DNA of 64,000 bases from Paragonimus westermani (Eukaryota; Platyhelminthes; Trematoda; Plagiorchiida; Troglotrematidae): NCBI GenBank assembly GCA_008508345.1, contig QNGE01001239.1:57805-121804 (forward strand). Direction: 5' to 3'. Positions within the stretch are counted from its first letter, which is position 1; each line of letters begins with the position of its first letter. The notes below the pieces were generated by a model. The model saw only the letters and a program-made list of their open reading frames with translations. It made no database searches and was not told the DNA's origin. Positions 46,547 through 63,826 of this stretch are shown in pieces. Made by a program: the position numbers and the translations under genes.

Positions 46547-47906
46547 TTAGGCTGCCTTAGCTGTTTCAATGGACTGGTGCAGGACAGCTATGGTGGCCTT
46601 GAAAACGCGGCCTCCTGTCTTGAGGTTAACATTGTGCAGCCTGGCTAACCCGTGACACAAAATTTTGTATTCCAGTTGAAAAGCATTCGTACCGCCGACC
46701 GTGACCTCTGAGCGGAACATATTGCTTTTGGACAGATTGTATCCAGCAATCAACTGTCGATGGATTGGAAAGCGTTCAAGAGCAAATGCGGCCATACTTA
46801 CCAACAACCTACTGTATGGATAGAAGTGACTTTTGAGTACGGACAGCATATGAATACATGGACCTGTAAAAATTGCACTCGCACGTGCCGTCACTGATGT
46901 TCACTGTATACTGTGTGCCTTCAAGACTTACTCGAAGATACCATTTGAAATCGTCCAGCCGTTTGAAGTGCAGAAGGGAAGCACTCCCATCGAGGTGCTT
47001 CAACTCCAACTGACTGGCGGACATTGTCAGCCGAGAGAGTATATTCCTAACGTACACGTCTACGCTGACCACCTCACGGCGGTCGCAACCGTGGGCCATT
47101 GCATTTTAAACTCACGCATTATTAACATCAACTTACATGTTTCCGCACGGCAACAAGAACATAGGGGTAGCTTGACATTGTGTCACACTCAAAGACCACA
47201 TGTGCTGCTCGCATTTAGGCGGTCATTTTGTCCATCACAGACGTTCTGGCACCTATGTGGTTCCCCATCAGCTCCCGGGATGTTTCGAATAAATGACGCA
47301 GCGATGCGTACTTCTCACTTCGAACATAGACGCACATCACGGGTCGTCCATGACCCATGCCGTCTGTATCCAGGAGCTGATATAGCTTCAGGCTACAGCG
47401 ACGAATGTGAAGTGATAGAGAACCCACTTATGGCTGTTCGTCCGATGAGTGGCATCGAAGTTCACCACATCAGGGAACCGTCTGAATTACTGCGCTGCGT
47501 GTATCTCTCATTGTCGTCTTTGATGACACGCAGTACGCCGTTTTTCTCTATATGGTCCAGAATTTGTGGCAGATTTTCCGCAAAATTAACGTACGCTAAC
47601 ACGCTTACTTCTTTCCGGAATTTTTAACCGATTACGGATGTTGCTAATATCCATGGTCGTTATATACTTGCCATGAACATCCGCAGCATACCGCTTCAAC
47701 TCAGCAGTTGGTGTGCTGTACTCGAAAAGATCCTTATAGTCGTTCACCCCACTTGGAATGAGCCAATAATTTGCTGGATACGCATCGTACAAGAAGGCAG
47801 TTATGTCGTGATTGTGCCTCAATGTGAAGTAACTAAGACCCAACCCAGTTTTCCTCGTAACAACGTTGAAGCGTGATTGACAGCACGTGTTACGGGAAAT
47901 GTGCAA
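46547..47906 (-). pseudogene. MULE1 transposase, arm 2 copy
   Basis: Identical on the minus strand to 16709-18068: N-terminal block at 47906-47586, FDATHRTN near 47462, SWIM-like finger in 47099-46809, tail to 46547. The same stop and shifts are present, which argues that it is the same sequence represented twice rather than an old duplication. Confidence 0.85.
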
Positions 47907-49257
47907 TGAGAAGTATGTAAACTCAATTTAATAAACATATCGCAATCTGCGGCTCTCACTGGCATGTCGCTTGTATTTTACACACCGGAACGCCATCTAC
48001 CTCGTAAACTCAACGGCAACCACACTCAGGTGATCATATTTCAAGCGTCCACTGTCAGACTTCTTGCTTGAACCAAGCACGTACAGAACACTTTAATCCT
48101 TCCAAGCAACTTCTGAACTCGCTGAAGTTGAAAAATTGCTGAGGCTCAAAAATTCCAGATCCTCGAGGACATCTTTGAAACCCTGTAAATAATCCCTCAC
48201 TTAAAATGGAATATGGGATGAAATCGACTTCCTCTGTATGAGACCGACCGAATATATACCAAGGTATGTCCCGTCAAATTCACACATCATGCATCATTCA
48301 TCAACAAGAGACGGGCGATTATCAATCACACATGAAAAACCTCTCCACAGAATTGCACGTTTATACCGTGAACACACCTGTCATTGCTAATTTTGATCTC
48401 GGCGCCAAACAAATGACAAACCGATTTACGCTTGACTGAATCGAAATTTTTTAACTCTTGTGATGCCTTCTGTCATGGAAATCAACGATTTTCGAATTCC
48501 TGGGATATACTATAAAAATATCACCCGGTATTCAATGATTCCTCATTTTATTGCCGTAAAACGGCAAATTTCACTTGATACGGATAATTTCCATCAACAA
48601 CTTCACACTTTTACTACCACGACTCGAACGTAGCGCCAATTCCAGGATCAAGATGAAACTAACTAACTGAGGTGATTCAATATTCTGTCGGACGTTTGAA
48701 GAAATTGTTTTACCCCGGTTTCTGCCGCTGAAAACTCAGCTTTCACGTCAGCGGTTCAATCACTTTCAACTGCGCTTGTTCGAATTATTTTTGTTGCTAT
48801 TGACGGAGGGTTTGCATCTGCTCTAGCGTTGGTGAAATGCGTAGTTTTCCCGTCGCCAGATGTTTTAAACCCTCCACTGAGTATGCTGGTTTGTCCACGG
48901 TATAATAATGCGATCGATAGAAATCGGATTCTCCTCCCCGATGTGAATTACACGGCAAATCTTGGTTCCGAGATTAACACGGCCACCCCCGTTGATTGCG
49001 TACAGTACGAAAAAAGACGAGTGCAAAAAGCAACAGCGTGTATGACACGGGGGAAAATTTCTTGGTATTTATAGGGTACATAGTGACCAAAACTTCTCGA
49101 ACCGGAAGATCGAAGCTGACACCAAAAAAGTAAAAATGGTCACTAAGCCACCCATGAGCAAAGCGGAATAAAGACCGAACAGGTGAAAAGATTGAATGTT
49201 ACCTCTTGTCTGTTTACATTTCCGACTATTCTGATTAGAGAAAGTCGTTTTATCGGA

Positions 49258-49549
49258 TTTAGCGACTAAAATAAATAATATTTCGACAGTTGCATTCACC
49301 TGTGCCCTCTGACGACTTTGGTTGTCAACTAATTTTGTTTTTGTCAAGTTATCCATTTTGTAACATCCGTCTCGAGTGTAAAATAACAACGCGCTCCGTG
49401 CCTCGCTAGCTTGACGTGTTTCTATGTATGCTCAATTTTCCAGGGTCGATACTGATATACGGGAGTCAACGCGCTGTGCCTTTGTTTTTCAATATCGATC
49501 GGTTTTCGATAGTAAATACTGACTTGGTATTATTCTGTTGGATCGGTTG
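49258..49549 (-). repeat. Dispersed repeat, arm 2 copy of B
   Basis: Exact reverse complement of 15066-15357. Confidence 0.85.
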
Positions 49550-49966
49550 CAACACTATGGGGAAGCCGGTTTTTGGACAGAAATAGGGTTCTTCTAACAG
49601 TTTTGCGCCCTGCCAGCCACACAGAAGGAGTGAACGTTTACATTCTCCAGCCGACGAGTATAGAAAATACAAATAGGTGTTTTGTTCGTGCCAACTTTCA
49701 ATGAGACTATCTTCTCATTAAGATATCTATGTTTTCACTGATTTGACGCTTATGTTCACTATTGGTAAAAAACCTCTTGGAGGTACTCAGTAATATGCAG
49801 TCTGTTCCTATAGTTCATTGGTTTGTTGGAACTGTGCCGATTATGTCCACAGATCGGCAAACGCTCGCTTAAGAATCAAACTCGACAAAAGACCGAACAC
49901 GGTACGAAAAATACGACGGTAAAGATAGGTTTAATATTTATACAGCGAAAACTTACAGTGTTTTGG

Positions 49967-50781
49967 GAAAATGGTGTAGCGAACTAGTTCGTTTCCGGCC
50001 ATTCATCATCAGGCCAATTACATATTTATGTGGAAATAGTTATCGGCCCAAGTCGGACAAAAACAAACGGTAAGTTCAAATGGGGTCAGACAGGTCATAG
50101 GCACAGAGGCAGACAAAGTTTAATGCGTTTACGTGAGAGTTATGATGCAAATGGAACCATGGCGTTTTGATCGATCGTGGCGTGAGTGGTTGGTCATGGC
50201 AAACTCGACACGTAAACAAAGCGCTTCTGTGCGTACAACAGTGGATAATTCAGTCGAATTCCGATCGCTTCAGCTGTGGCCAAAATTCGGTACCAGACAG
50301 CTTTTGGGTGAATGCCGTTGACTTGGTAAATCGGACGAAAAGAGGAGGCCAGGTTGACAGTATGAGTTGTATCAATGAGGTGCAGAGCAATTGCGCTGGT
50401 AATTTTCTTGTTGATTCCGCTACTGATCCAGACTGGACGATGCTCACAGATACATTCAACTAAGTACCTGGTCGTACGATCCACGTTGCCAGTTACAAAG
50501 TAACAAGTGAGTGAGTAGGCACAAAAGGAAGACACATAAACGGTCACTTTATCCTTCAATCGTAAACATGGAGCTGAAACAGACACGTAGATCAGAAGCA
50601 TAGAAAGTTTTATTGATGGCAGTTTTAAGTATCCTAGTAAGTGGTTCGGCAAACGTATCCACTTTGAATGGTAGTGGAACAAATACTGCCTTCTTTTCCG
50701 TTAGAGTCACGTCATCCTGTTTTTCGCGACGTTGCATAATCTTGTCTACAAAACGTTCTCGATAGCCGTTTTGAAAGAACA
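49967..50781 (-). mobile_element. PLE C-terminal part, arm 2 copy
   Basis: Reverse complement of 13834-14648. It includes the GIY-YIG-like frame (50682-50194, -) and the 3' end. The element is cut by the join at 50782, just inside the frame preserved in arm 1, so the RT part is missing here. Confidence 0.85.
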
Positions 50782-50782
50782 N
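50782..50782. other. Single N: likely scaffold join
   Basis: Marks the exact end of arm 2. A PLE lies on the left and an unrelated LINE RT, already in mid-domain, on the right. Confidence 0.85.
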
Positions 50783-51663
50783 CCTTTCTTGGTAACAGGA
50801 CTTTCAGAGTAAAAGCCGGTTCGAGCCTTTCGTCTCCATCCCCAGTCTCTGTGGGATTCTCTCAGGAATCGGTACTTTGTTCACTGTTGTATCTGATATA
50901 CATCAATTATCTCCTCGAACTGATCTCTAAAAACGCCCTTCTTCACGCTGATGACCTAAAAATCTGGAATGCATGTGACCCCAATGCACTGCAGATTGAA
51001 TTTTACGGTGTTAAATGCTGGCCAGATGGCCGGAGCCCCCCTTCAGTTGACAGCAAGTGTGCACACGTGTCGTTCGGAGGAGACTCCGGGAACTTATTGG
51101 TGATACATAGTGCACACAGTGCAATGAATATCGGAAAAGTTGATCTTAGAAAAGACTTAGAAATTTGGTTATTGTCCAGTTTATCCTTCTCTTACCAACA
51201 CCAGTTGGTCGCCAAAAAGAGGTTTGTGACTCTTGAGATGATAAAAAGAGCGTTCCCCCGTGTAGACCTGAAGAACTTTCACACGTTTTGCAGAATCTAC
51301 ATAAGACCACTGCTGGAGTATCCCAACCAAGCCGTCTACACCGGTTTGAAGGCGGATATTCTCGCCATTGTACGTGTCCAGCGAGTGGCCACTAAAATGG
51401 TCACTGGCTGCCGGCATCTCTCCTGCGTGTCTCGCTTCGGAATTCTTGATCTTTACCCACTCGAGTTTAGAAGACTCTGTAGCGACTCAATTCTTACACA
51501 ATTTTTCTTCATCGCAAAGCTCGTGCAACAATTTTCCACCCTAGTAAATGATAACAGTCAAAGAGGTCACGCCAAGAAGCTCTATGAGCTTCGACCCCGG
51601 ACCTTCCTAAGACAATGTTTCTCTTATGGAGTTATCAAGCGCTGGAACGACCTGCCACTATAG
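50783..51663 (+). pseudogene. CR1-like LINE reverse transcriptase, 3' half
   Basis: The frame is open from just after the join to a TAG at 51661-51663. It begins before the catalytic region with GFSQESVLCSLLYLIYIN (usually PQGSVLGPLLFLIYIN). LLHADDLKIW, near 50940, is the catalytic box with both aspartates. The post-RT domain follows (HTFCRIYIRPLLEYP, ATKMVTGCRHLS, KLYELRPRTFLRQ, VIKRWNDLPL). The 5' half is cut off at the contig start. The 290-codon frame is uninterrupted, but the substitutions in the GFSQESVLC block suggest a non-functional or diverged copy. It lies 0.5 kb upstream of the first POLQ exon, same strand. Confidence 0.85.
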
Positions 51664-52187
51664 TATATTAACTGGTATCCGTCTCAAAGTGTTATTAGAT
51701 TCCCATCTACTTCAAAACCATCAGATTAGTAATTTACTCTGTTCTGTTAGATTACTATAATATTCTGTTCTTGGTACTCTCTATAACCCCCAAGAGCGGT
51801 GCTAAACCCTATTTTCAGTGACTGCCTTTCAGGTCAACAGAAAACCGCCAGACATCGGAACGAACAAACTGACTGGATTCGGGAAGTTTGGGCCCCAGTT
51901 TCGAACCCGTGTACGAATTGCTGGAAGTTTCCATCTCGAACCACCTGTAATCGTCAGTCGAATTGATGAATCACCACAAAACAATCGGCAGCTAGGGGTG
52001 TACTTCTCCTTGCTCCTCGTTAAAAATAGGCCCCACAATTGGTCGGGGATAGCTGTCTGCGTTCGGCGCAACTTTACCCGAGACTTGAATGTGTTTTAAT
52101 CTGCTAGCGCCAAACGGTTTTGACGTGACCTTTTCGGAGTGGGCGAATGAAATTGTTGGTTGGCCATGGGGTGGGGATTGATCATAG
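51664..52187. other. LINE 3' flank and POLQ upstream sequence
   Basis: Contains the LINE 3' untranslated end. The frame at 51818-52099 is unrecognised. The POLQ reading frame is open back to a TGA at 52126, with an ATG at 52147. Confidence 0.5.
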
Positions 52188-52291
52188 AGGGCTTGTTGTT
52201 CCTCCTTCGGTTTTTAATCATTATCTGGACGTTGGGATAACGTCAATATTCCCGTGGCAGGCAGAGTGTCTAAAAATTCCTGGTGTCTTAG
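52188..52291 (+). CDS. POLQ: POLQ exon a (pre-helicase, Q-motif region)
   Basis: Reads GLVVPPSVFNHYLDVGITSI, then FPWQAECLKIPGVL, the stretch preceding Walker A in POLQ helicases, where the W-Q-A-E-C-L block is diagnostic. It ends in phase 1 at 52291, before the donor GTAACT. The left limit is uncertain. An acceptor-like CATAG ends at 52187, but the frame is also open back to an ATG at 52147, so this could be the first coding exon. Earlier N-terminal exons might also lie beyond the join at 50782. Confidence 0.75.
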
Positions 52292-54896
<2,605 letters not shown>

Positions 54897-55053
54897 AAAC
54901 TATTTACCGGCCTCAGTATCCGCGTTGGTGGCTTCATGGCAGGCCAGAGCCCCCCGGGAGGCCTCTCGGCCGTGAACGTGGCTGTTTGTACAATTGAGAA
55001 GGCAAACAGTTTGGTCAACCGGCTCATAGAAGAGGACCGTCTTGAAGAACTTG
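54897..55053 (+). CDS. POLQ: POLQ exon c (motif Ib region)
   Basis: Phase-0 start with [20 protein letters not shown], then [20 protein letters not shown] and DRLEELG. The C-T-I-E-[KR]-A-N block contacts DNA in this helicase family. It ends in phase 1 before the consensus donor GTAAGT. The MAGQSPP loop is where the human protein has a similar glycine/serine-rich loop. Confidence 0.9.
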
Positions 55054-56339
55054 GTAAGTGTTATGCTTGCATTCCAACCGTCATTCTGAACATTGACCCG
55101 GGACTATATTTTACGGCTAACTCATCCTTCAGTAATATCCTCCTTACCAACAAATCGATAAACATTATTTGCGGCACGTGAACTGCTGTTTAAAAATCAT
55201 AAAGGGAATTTAAGTTGAATAAGTTTTGTGGGGAATGACTCATTCGGAAGAGTGTGAAAAAACAGTGACTGCAAAATTGCACGACCACCCTAGTTTCTTG
55301 TGGTGTTTTCAAACCAGTGTGCTGGCTCAACGTTTGCTGGTCACGTGGGCGTCAGGTGCTTTTAGGAGCGGATTTATCGCCACTAATTGAACTTGGGTTT
55401 GTGTGCTCTCTTTGCTAGTGGTCTCGGTGTGAACTCATTGTTGTGTGACTAGTTCCTGTGTGATTACCTCATCATTTTGCATTTACATTGCACAGAAGAC
55501 GCAAAGCGATTGACTTAGAAAGAGATTCCAGTATTTTAACAGACAGACAGACAGCCATCCTTCGAAGTAGCCGCGTCCTTGTTGATGTAGGATGAATGAA
55601 GTCTGGCGTTGTCTTGCTATGAAATCACAGCTGGTTGCCAGTTTGAAGAGGCGGCAAGCAGTGGAAAATGTTCTGGGGACTAAGGGGGATCGGGCGGCTC
55701 ACTCACTTCAAAGATTAAAAGTGCCCTTCCTACGATCGGCGAAGTTCATTGTCGATACATCGACTAAAACACAAGTTCTTCCTTAGAACCTCACGCCAGT
55801 AATGTCCGCACCATATTTTCTTCTCTTATGTTCTTTACTGCCCACCTTTGCGCAATCGCCAGGACCACTGACAACCCGAGACGTAGTATCCACGGGTACA
55901 GCCCAAAACTGAAAACGACGCCGAAAGCATGTTTGAGTAATCAAGTAACAAGGTTAACAAGATGTTTTTGTTCATTTTCTGACACTTGAGTGATCGAGGC
56001 TTTTTTTCAAATTCCCTTGAACATTTGTTTTGAAAGCACTGAATTCAAGATGGACTCGATCCCGCAGATATTTGTGGTTTTGTATCGGTCTGGTTGGACC
56101 GACCTCTCGTTCATCCTGCACTCACAGTGTTACTTGATCTTTTGAAGTGGATCTTAACAGCACCTCAAGGTCCCAGGAGGCTTTCTAGCTGTTAGTAGTC
56201 AGATTAACTACATTTGTTGGGACCCTGACACCTTACCCATTTCTACACTGATCATTGTCATGTGCAAAAACGCGTTGTTGGTTCTTACTGAAGGTTAACT
56301 ACTACACACCCATGAGGTAAAAAATTCTGCACAAGAACA

Positions 56340-56530
56340 GCGAAGAGAAAAAGCGGGGAAGGATCTAACTACTAAAAGTAACTACATTCATATTCAAGCA
56401 CCCAACATCACGGTGCCCACACTCTGAAAACGAACAACAGAGGAATAAGTGATAGCAAGATGTCATCAGCAAGACAGCTTCCTCATGGCTTTCGCGACTC
56501 CATGTCATTAAGTGCACCCATTTCACAGAC
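56340..56530 (+). repeat. Repeat family Y, copy 1
   Basis: Shares TAACTACT.AAA.TAACTAC, CATATTCAA, GGTGCC.ACTC and GTCATCA.C.AGACAGC with the copies at 58970-59192 (inverted) and 63827-64000 (direct). Probably a SINE or the 3' end of a LINE. Confidence 0.7.
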
Positions 56531-56940
56531 AACTCGGTAAGACAACGACAACATTCACACCACTAAACTCGATTAGCCACTATCTCACCTATCGTTTGCG
56601 GCCACCGACTTTGTGAGTCTCTAGGATCCCAGATCGGGGGACGAACCCGACTTACAGTGGACAACCCGTTAGTGAAAGAACTCATTTCTCTACATCAGGT
56701 CATCTGTCCACATCGCACCTCACGCCAGTCGGTCGCAGCATAGGCAACGAGTGCATGGAGTGGCCAACGACTAGCTGGCATCCCGAGAACACAGTCTAAC
56801 AACCAAAGTCTGCGCAAACTTAAGGAGTGAACAGAAAAATTCATTTAACAATTACCATCAATTACTCGCCTCCTAACGTCTTCATTGTTTGTTTGTTGGT
56901 GTCACCGGAAGCAAACTGTCGAAAGCAGACATCGATGGTC

Positions 56941-57016
56941 AAGTACCTGAAGACTGTTCACGACTTCCGCCCTGAACAGTCAGGTTTGCAGCCGTAAAGT
57001 AATACAACCCACACTG
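56941..57016 (-). repeat. LINE 3' end fragment
   Basis: The reverse complement matches 63750-63826, sharing AAGTACCTGAAGACTGTTCA and CAGGTTTGCAGC.GTAAA. It is the end of the LINE RT fragment found at the right edge of the window. Confidence 0.75.
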
Positions 57017-57944
57017 TCGCCTTATGTGCGCGACATTTAAAACTCAGTGAGATACCTCTGTGTCGTCAGGGCTATCCTAGGTTAGTGAATATCGCCCCAG
57101 CCTTACAAGTATACATTTCTATATACATTTCTATGTCAGTTCACCTTTTGATATGATGCCAGCATTTCATAAACAAAATGAAGTGCCATTCACGTTGCAA
57201 TGAGTTCACGCTTAGACCGCTAAGTGACAAGCGCGGAAACTGTAAAATTGATTAACTAACGACGGATATCCAGTCTTTAGTGTACCTGTCTTCTGCGTGA
57301 TTACCCAATATTGAGGTCACCCATCGGCGTGAAATTACACTGGCAATCCGAGGTGGCCGTTTATTCTTTGCAGCGACTAATTTTACTGTTCTGCCTAAGG
57401 CATTTTCTGTGAACGCTATTCAAACAGCCTCCAGATTACAGCCTTCCAATAACATTTGTTTCGAAAACTGGTTGTTTCTAATCTACACGTAAGGAGGGAG
57501 GATACTGCCGTAAGATGAAATGTCTGTTTTTTTGTAAGATGTCTTGCTTGTCTCTGGCTTATTTTAGAAAGGGCAACGTTTCCCCATCCGATGTGTTGGT
57601 TTATTACTAGTGAATTACAGCAGTACCCACGCAAAATTTAACGAAGCTTTCGCTGGCTTCCACCACTTTTTGTTGGCCACAATTTCGCTTAGAAGGTTGA
57701 ATCTGGGACCCACTCAGCCGTAACTGTGTTCAAGTTTCTTCTCGTATTTGGGTGGTTAAAAACTTGCTGGATTTGTCCATATTTCGCTTGAATTACTATC
57801 AGATCGCAATTGCCGTCCTACTAATCAATATTAACGCGAACGTCAGAAGTTTGTGGTTCACCTTGTATCTAATGTATCTTTGTATCAGTAAGCTCTAGCA
57901 AATCTGTTTTTGTCATGAGCATAGTGTGGCTCAGTCTACGTTAA

Positions 57945-59266
<1,322 letters not shown>

Positions 59267-59453
59267 GCGACTTCATCCGGTGAATTCACCACTGTTGGAT
59301 TCACAGTTGAAAGCGGAGGCTCGTTTGACTGCAGTTGATGAAGATGGTGTCTTCGGATTGTGTTTGGACACACTTTTATCCGGCCATGGTGTGCTGGTGT
59401 TCTGCCCGACGAAACAATGGTGTGAGCAGTTAGCCGACACTATGGCTAAAGAA
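59267..59453 (+). CDS. POLQ: POLQ exon e (motif IV)
   Basis: The first base completes the split codon, then RLHPVNSPLLDSQLK leads to a helical stretch and GHGVLVFCPTKQWCEQLADT, the motif IV block at the start of the second RecA fold, where FCP[ST]K is diagnostic. It ends in phase 0 at AKE before GTGTGT. Confidence 0.88.
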
Positions 59454-61031
59454 GTGTGTGACTTTCTCACTGATCTTTATTGCACTGTCTTGTCTACCGT
59501 GCTATCTTTTAGTGTGCGAGTGTAGATTGTCGCAAGTTTTACTCATCTGTCTAAAATGCACGTTCGTTTCTCATCGGAGATCAGCGTCAAAGGTCAGTCT
59601 GTATGCGTACTCTTGGCGTTGGGTCGTACACCAAGTTTTGATGTATTGCGACTTCTTGAACATTAAACCAACTAGTGTCATCAGTGAATCAGAGTTTACG
59701 AACAGAGGGTTGTGTATGTCTTGCAGGTGGCAGCCTTGTTTACGGCATATTCACGTGCCATGATGTACATTATGATTTGAGTAACGATTTGCGATACGAA
59801 AACGTCGTGTTTGTAGTAATTGCTCGTTTTTTTGTCTTTTTTAAAATAGATTTTACTGCCGTTCATTGTCACGCACAACAATTCACAACCTCGGCTCTGT
59901 AATCTGGTGAGACTTGCAAATCATAAACAGAAACCCGCGGTCAACATGGATTTCTGAGCTTGCCTTTGTTAATGCTGAGGCGTTTTTCATGGCAACCTTT
60001 GTATCTCCCAGATCTTTCATGAGCGGTGATTTGTGAACCTGTAGCAGAAAACGTAATCACTTTCTCCTTGATAGGCGGATACGACGATTGATGCGTCTAT
60101 TGTATGAGCACCTGAAGCTTGTGAATTCTTTCTCTCTCATCATACTGTGTATTGTGTATATTGGTCATCTAGCTGGGCCTTTATTGGAGGGTTGCAGCAG
60201 AGTTGGCAAGCGGCTAGTATTGACTAGACAGTGGCATGGAAACTTTGTAAACACTTGTGGGCAGTGTTGGATGACGTTTCTTATCAGGATGTGGTTTGGA
60301 GTCTGTCGGTAACGGTAAAGCGTGTAACTCGCACTTGTAGCTGGTGATGCTTGTGCATATTCTCTCATACTTCTTCATTACGGCCGTTTCTGTTACAGTA
60401 CCTGACTGCATCTCTTTTTAACTCCATGCACTCCGCGAGGCAAATCACTAATCAAACTGTTTTAAAGTTGTGACTGCGGTTATCGGGATTACCACAGTTT
60501 TGTAATGCCCAACCCACGTGACCTGATGTGTCGTATGATAGCAAACTTTCCGTAGTGTTTATAACTGAAAACTTAGCCAGCACCTATCGTTTTACTATGA
60601 TTGTATGTCAGATCATCGTCTACTGAATCCTCCTATCCAGGAGGCAGCAGCAGACATTTTCTTTCCCTCCTTTATCATGTGATTGGTCCTCATTTCCACC
60701 GAACTCGTGAATATTCATGTTTAATGGCTCAGTCGATGGCATAGTAGCTGAACACATGCAAGTTGGATGCAATACAAGTAACTAGTTCAACCGAAACAGG
60801 TTGTGCGCTACCAGCAAATTGTAACAAGCTCGACTTCGATACTGAATGTTTTCTGTCTCTCTAAATAATGCTGGTAGTTTGCATCTAAATACCAAAGATG
60901 CTGTAGATTCTGAGTGGTATCCAACTACAGCGGTGTATAATTTCCTTAAGCCATGTTTTTCCATTCATTTGTTCTCGAAAATCGTGTATTTTAGAACAGA
61001 GTTTATCATGGTGCACATGTTCGATCTACAG
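59454..61031. other. POLQ intron, 1.6 kb
   Basis: No recognisable repeat or coding motif. The acceptor GATCTACAG ends at 61031. Confidence 0.6.
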
Positions 61032-61275
61032 ATATTCCATCTCACACGAACCTATTTCGCTGCCTTGGAGCGTACGGAAAATCTTTGTCAAAATCAGAAA
61101 CCAGCGGGGAAATCCGAGGACGTCATGCAGCCGGAATTGATAGGTCCTCGGTTTGCTGCACAATTGGATCGAGCTGGTCTGATTAACTGCGTAGAACGGC
61201 TTCGTCGATGTCCCGCAGGCCTTGATTCTGCTCTGGCGCGGTGCTTAGGCTACTCAGTCGCTTTTCATCACGCCG
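61032..61275 (+). CDS. POLQ: POLQ exon f (linker, FHHAG block)
   Basis: Begins in phase 0 (IFHLTRTYFAALERTE). A lysine/proline-rich variable stretch follows. Then LINCVERLRRCPAGLDSALA and GYSVAFHHAG, the conserved entry to motif V. It ends in phase 1 before GTAAAT. Confidence 0.88.
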
Positions 61276-62344
<1,069 letters not shown>

Positions 62345-62487
62345 GACAGAGTATACTGTTGTGCAAACCGCGGGATTTACCTCGGGTTCGCCAATTGATC
62401 AGTGCTGGTATGCCTCCCGTTCGTTCATGTTTGATAGACTCACACGGTGGCACTTCTGAATCAAGTCTCAAACGCGCGTTACTGGAA
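62345..62487 (+). CDS. POLQ: POLQ exon h (post-motif VI)
   Basis: After the split glycine: QSILLCKPRDLPRV, then LISAGMPPVRSCLI and SSLKRALLE, equivalent to the stretch following motif VI, where K-P-V-R-S-C-L is conserved. The exon ends in phase 0 before GTAAGT at 62488. The next exon should begin with the helical domain, which I could not find in the window. Confidence 0.87.
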
Positions 62488-63479
62488 GTAAGTGCTTTTA
62501 AGCTAGTCTTCACAATTGGCTTTCGCCCTGCTAGCATAAACAGTAGCTCGTCAGTATTGTCGCTGAGCCATGTGTTTGTAGACTGCGGCAACTATTTGGC
62601 TCAGTTAAATCTCATACTGTCCGTACTAGCCTCTCGTGGAGTAACGGTGGTTACAACCTATCATATATCAGACATTTTCTGTACAGTTAGCTATACTGAA
62701 TGTCTGTTTTGCAAGGCGACATTACCCGTTAGATGTGAAACCGTGATTTTGCATATTACATAAATTTTGGTTTCTTTTGAAATACTCCATTGCTTGTGTG
62801 TATGCAATGTTTGACCTAAACTGGAGCATCTGCACAACATAGTAACTTTGGGTGTTTACGCTGTGAAAACTGTTTACAAGTTGTCTTCTTTGGATCTGAA
62901 TACTGTCCACAACGTCGCTTGGTTGTTTTTTGTGTCGGCAGCCGGATATGACCTTGGCTTTCTGGTAATCCCAGCGGTCGTTTGGATAGTAAGCACACTT
63001 AGGCTTCCACGTATTAATTCGTCACGTTCGATGAAGACCACTGCGAATTATTGCTCTCCCGTAAACAAAGCAACCATTGGCCCGGACGTATTCGTGCGAA
63101 CCCCGTCGTTCTATGATCATTGCTTCTTTACAACCAAATGAGGTTGTTTTGGGAACTTAATGCATTTCTTTGTCCTATAAACCCATCGACTTTGCGTTTC
63201 TATAGTGTTTCAGCTCAAGTCAGTGAAGTCAAACAGTGCTCGCTCCTATCTTACCTAGACCTACTGCACGTAGTCTCTCTAGAACACCTTTGCAGGACAA
63301 CAGTTTAACACCCGTTGATTTGAAACTGTCCATTTTAACCACTTTTTCTGAAATTTTCTCATAGACGAGATATTGGAAGGCTTTCTGTTGCACTTATGAG
63401 GTGCCTGCGTAGGCCTCCCACCTAGTAGATGACTGACCGATGTTCATTATGCTGTATAACAATTTTCAGGCACCACAGA
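62488..63479. other. POLQ intron, no further exon found
   Basis: Frames at 62848-63141 and around 63210-63300 have acceptor-like starts, but their residues match no part of POLQ. I treat the whole stretch as intron. Confidence 0.55.
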
Positions 63480-63826
63480 CTGCTAGACGGAATGTGCTTT
63501 GCGGTCTAATAGTGCAAAGTGTTTCTTTACGATCACTGCGATGACGTAGATTTAATGTTAGACTACGAGACCGTGGAGGTTGTTGACAGCTTTGTGTACT
63601 TGGGAAGATACATCATTTTCGTTCGAGGTGTAGGGGGTGAAACAGAAGCTGGCACCTCTAAGGCTATGGTGGTATTTACTGATCTCGGAGGACATCTCTA
63701 GCAATAGCAAAAAATCCTTCTGAAGCAACCTGGTTGTGTATATGGAATGACTGTGCGGGTGGGTTATTTTACAGCTGCAAACCTGACCGTTCAGGGCCGA
63801 AGACGTGAACAGTCTTCAGGTACTTC
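63480..63826 (+). pseudogene. LINE reverse transcriptase, C-terminal fragment
   Basis: VDLMLDYETVEVVDSFVYLG, then GVGGETEAGTSKAMVVF, is the block after the RT catalytic domain in trematode LINEs. It is truncated at the 5' end and frame-shifted at the 3' end. It ends at a (CAT)n tract that abuts repeat Y. It lies inside the POLQ gene, same strand. Confidence 0.8.

Larger units (their letters stand above)
45210..50781 (-). repeat. 5,572-bp perfect inverted repeat, arm 2
   Basis: Reverse complement of 13834-19405. It ends directly at the N at 50782. Everything in arm 1 reappears here on the opposite strand: the MULE 3' flank (45210-46546), MULE1 (46547-47906), dispersed repeat B (49258-49549) and the PLE C-terminal part (about 49967-50781). 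If the arms are one genomic segment, this copy is redundant. Confidence 0.95.

Noticed and set aside
62848..63300. Candidate ninth POLQ exon
   Set aside because: Acceptor-like sites are present, but the residues do not resemble the helical domain that follows motif VI, and no phase-compatible match was found.
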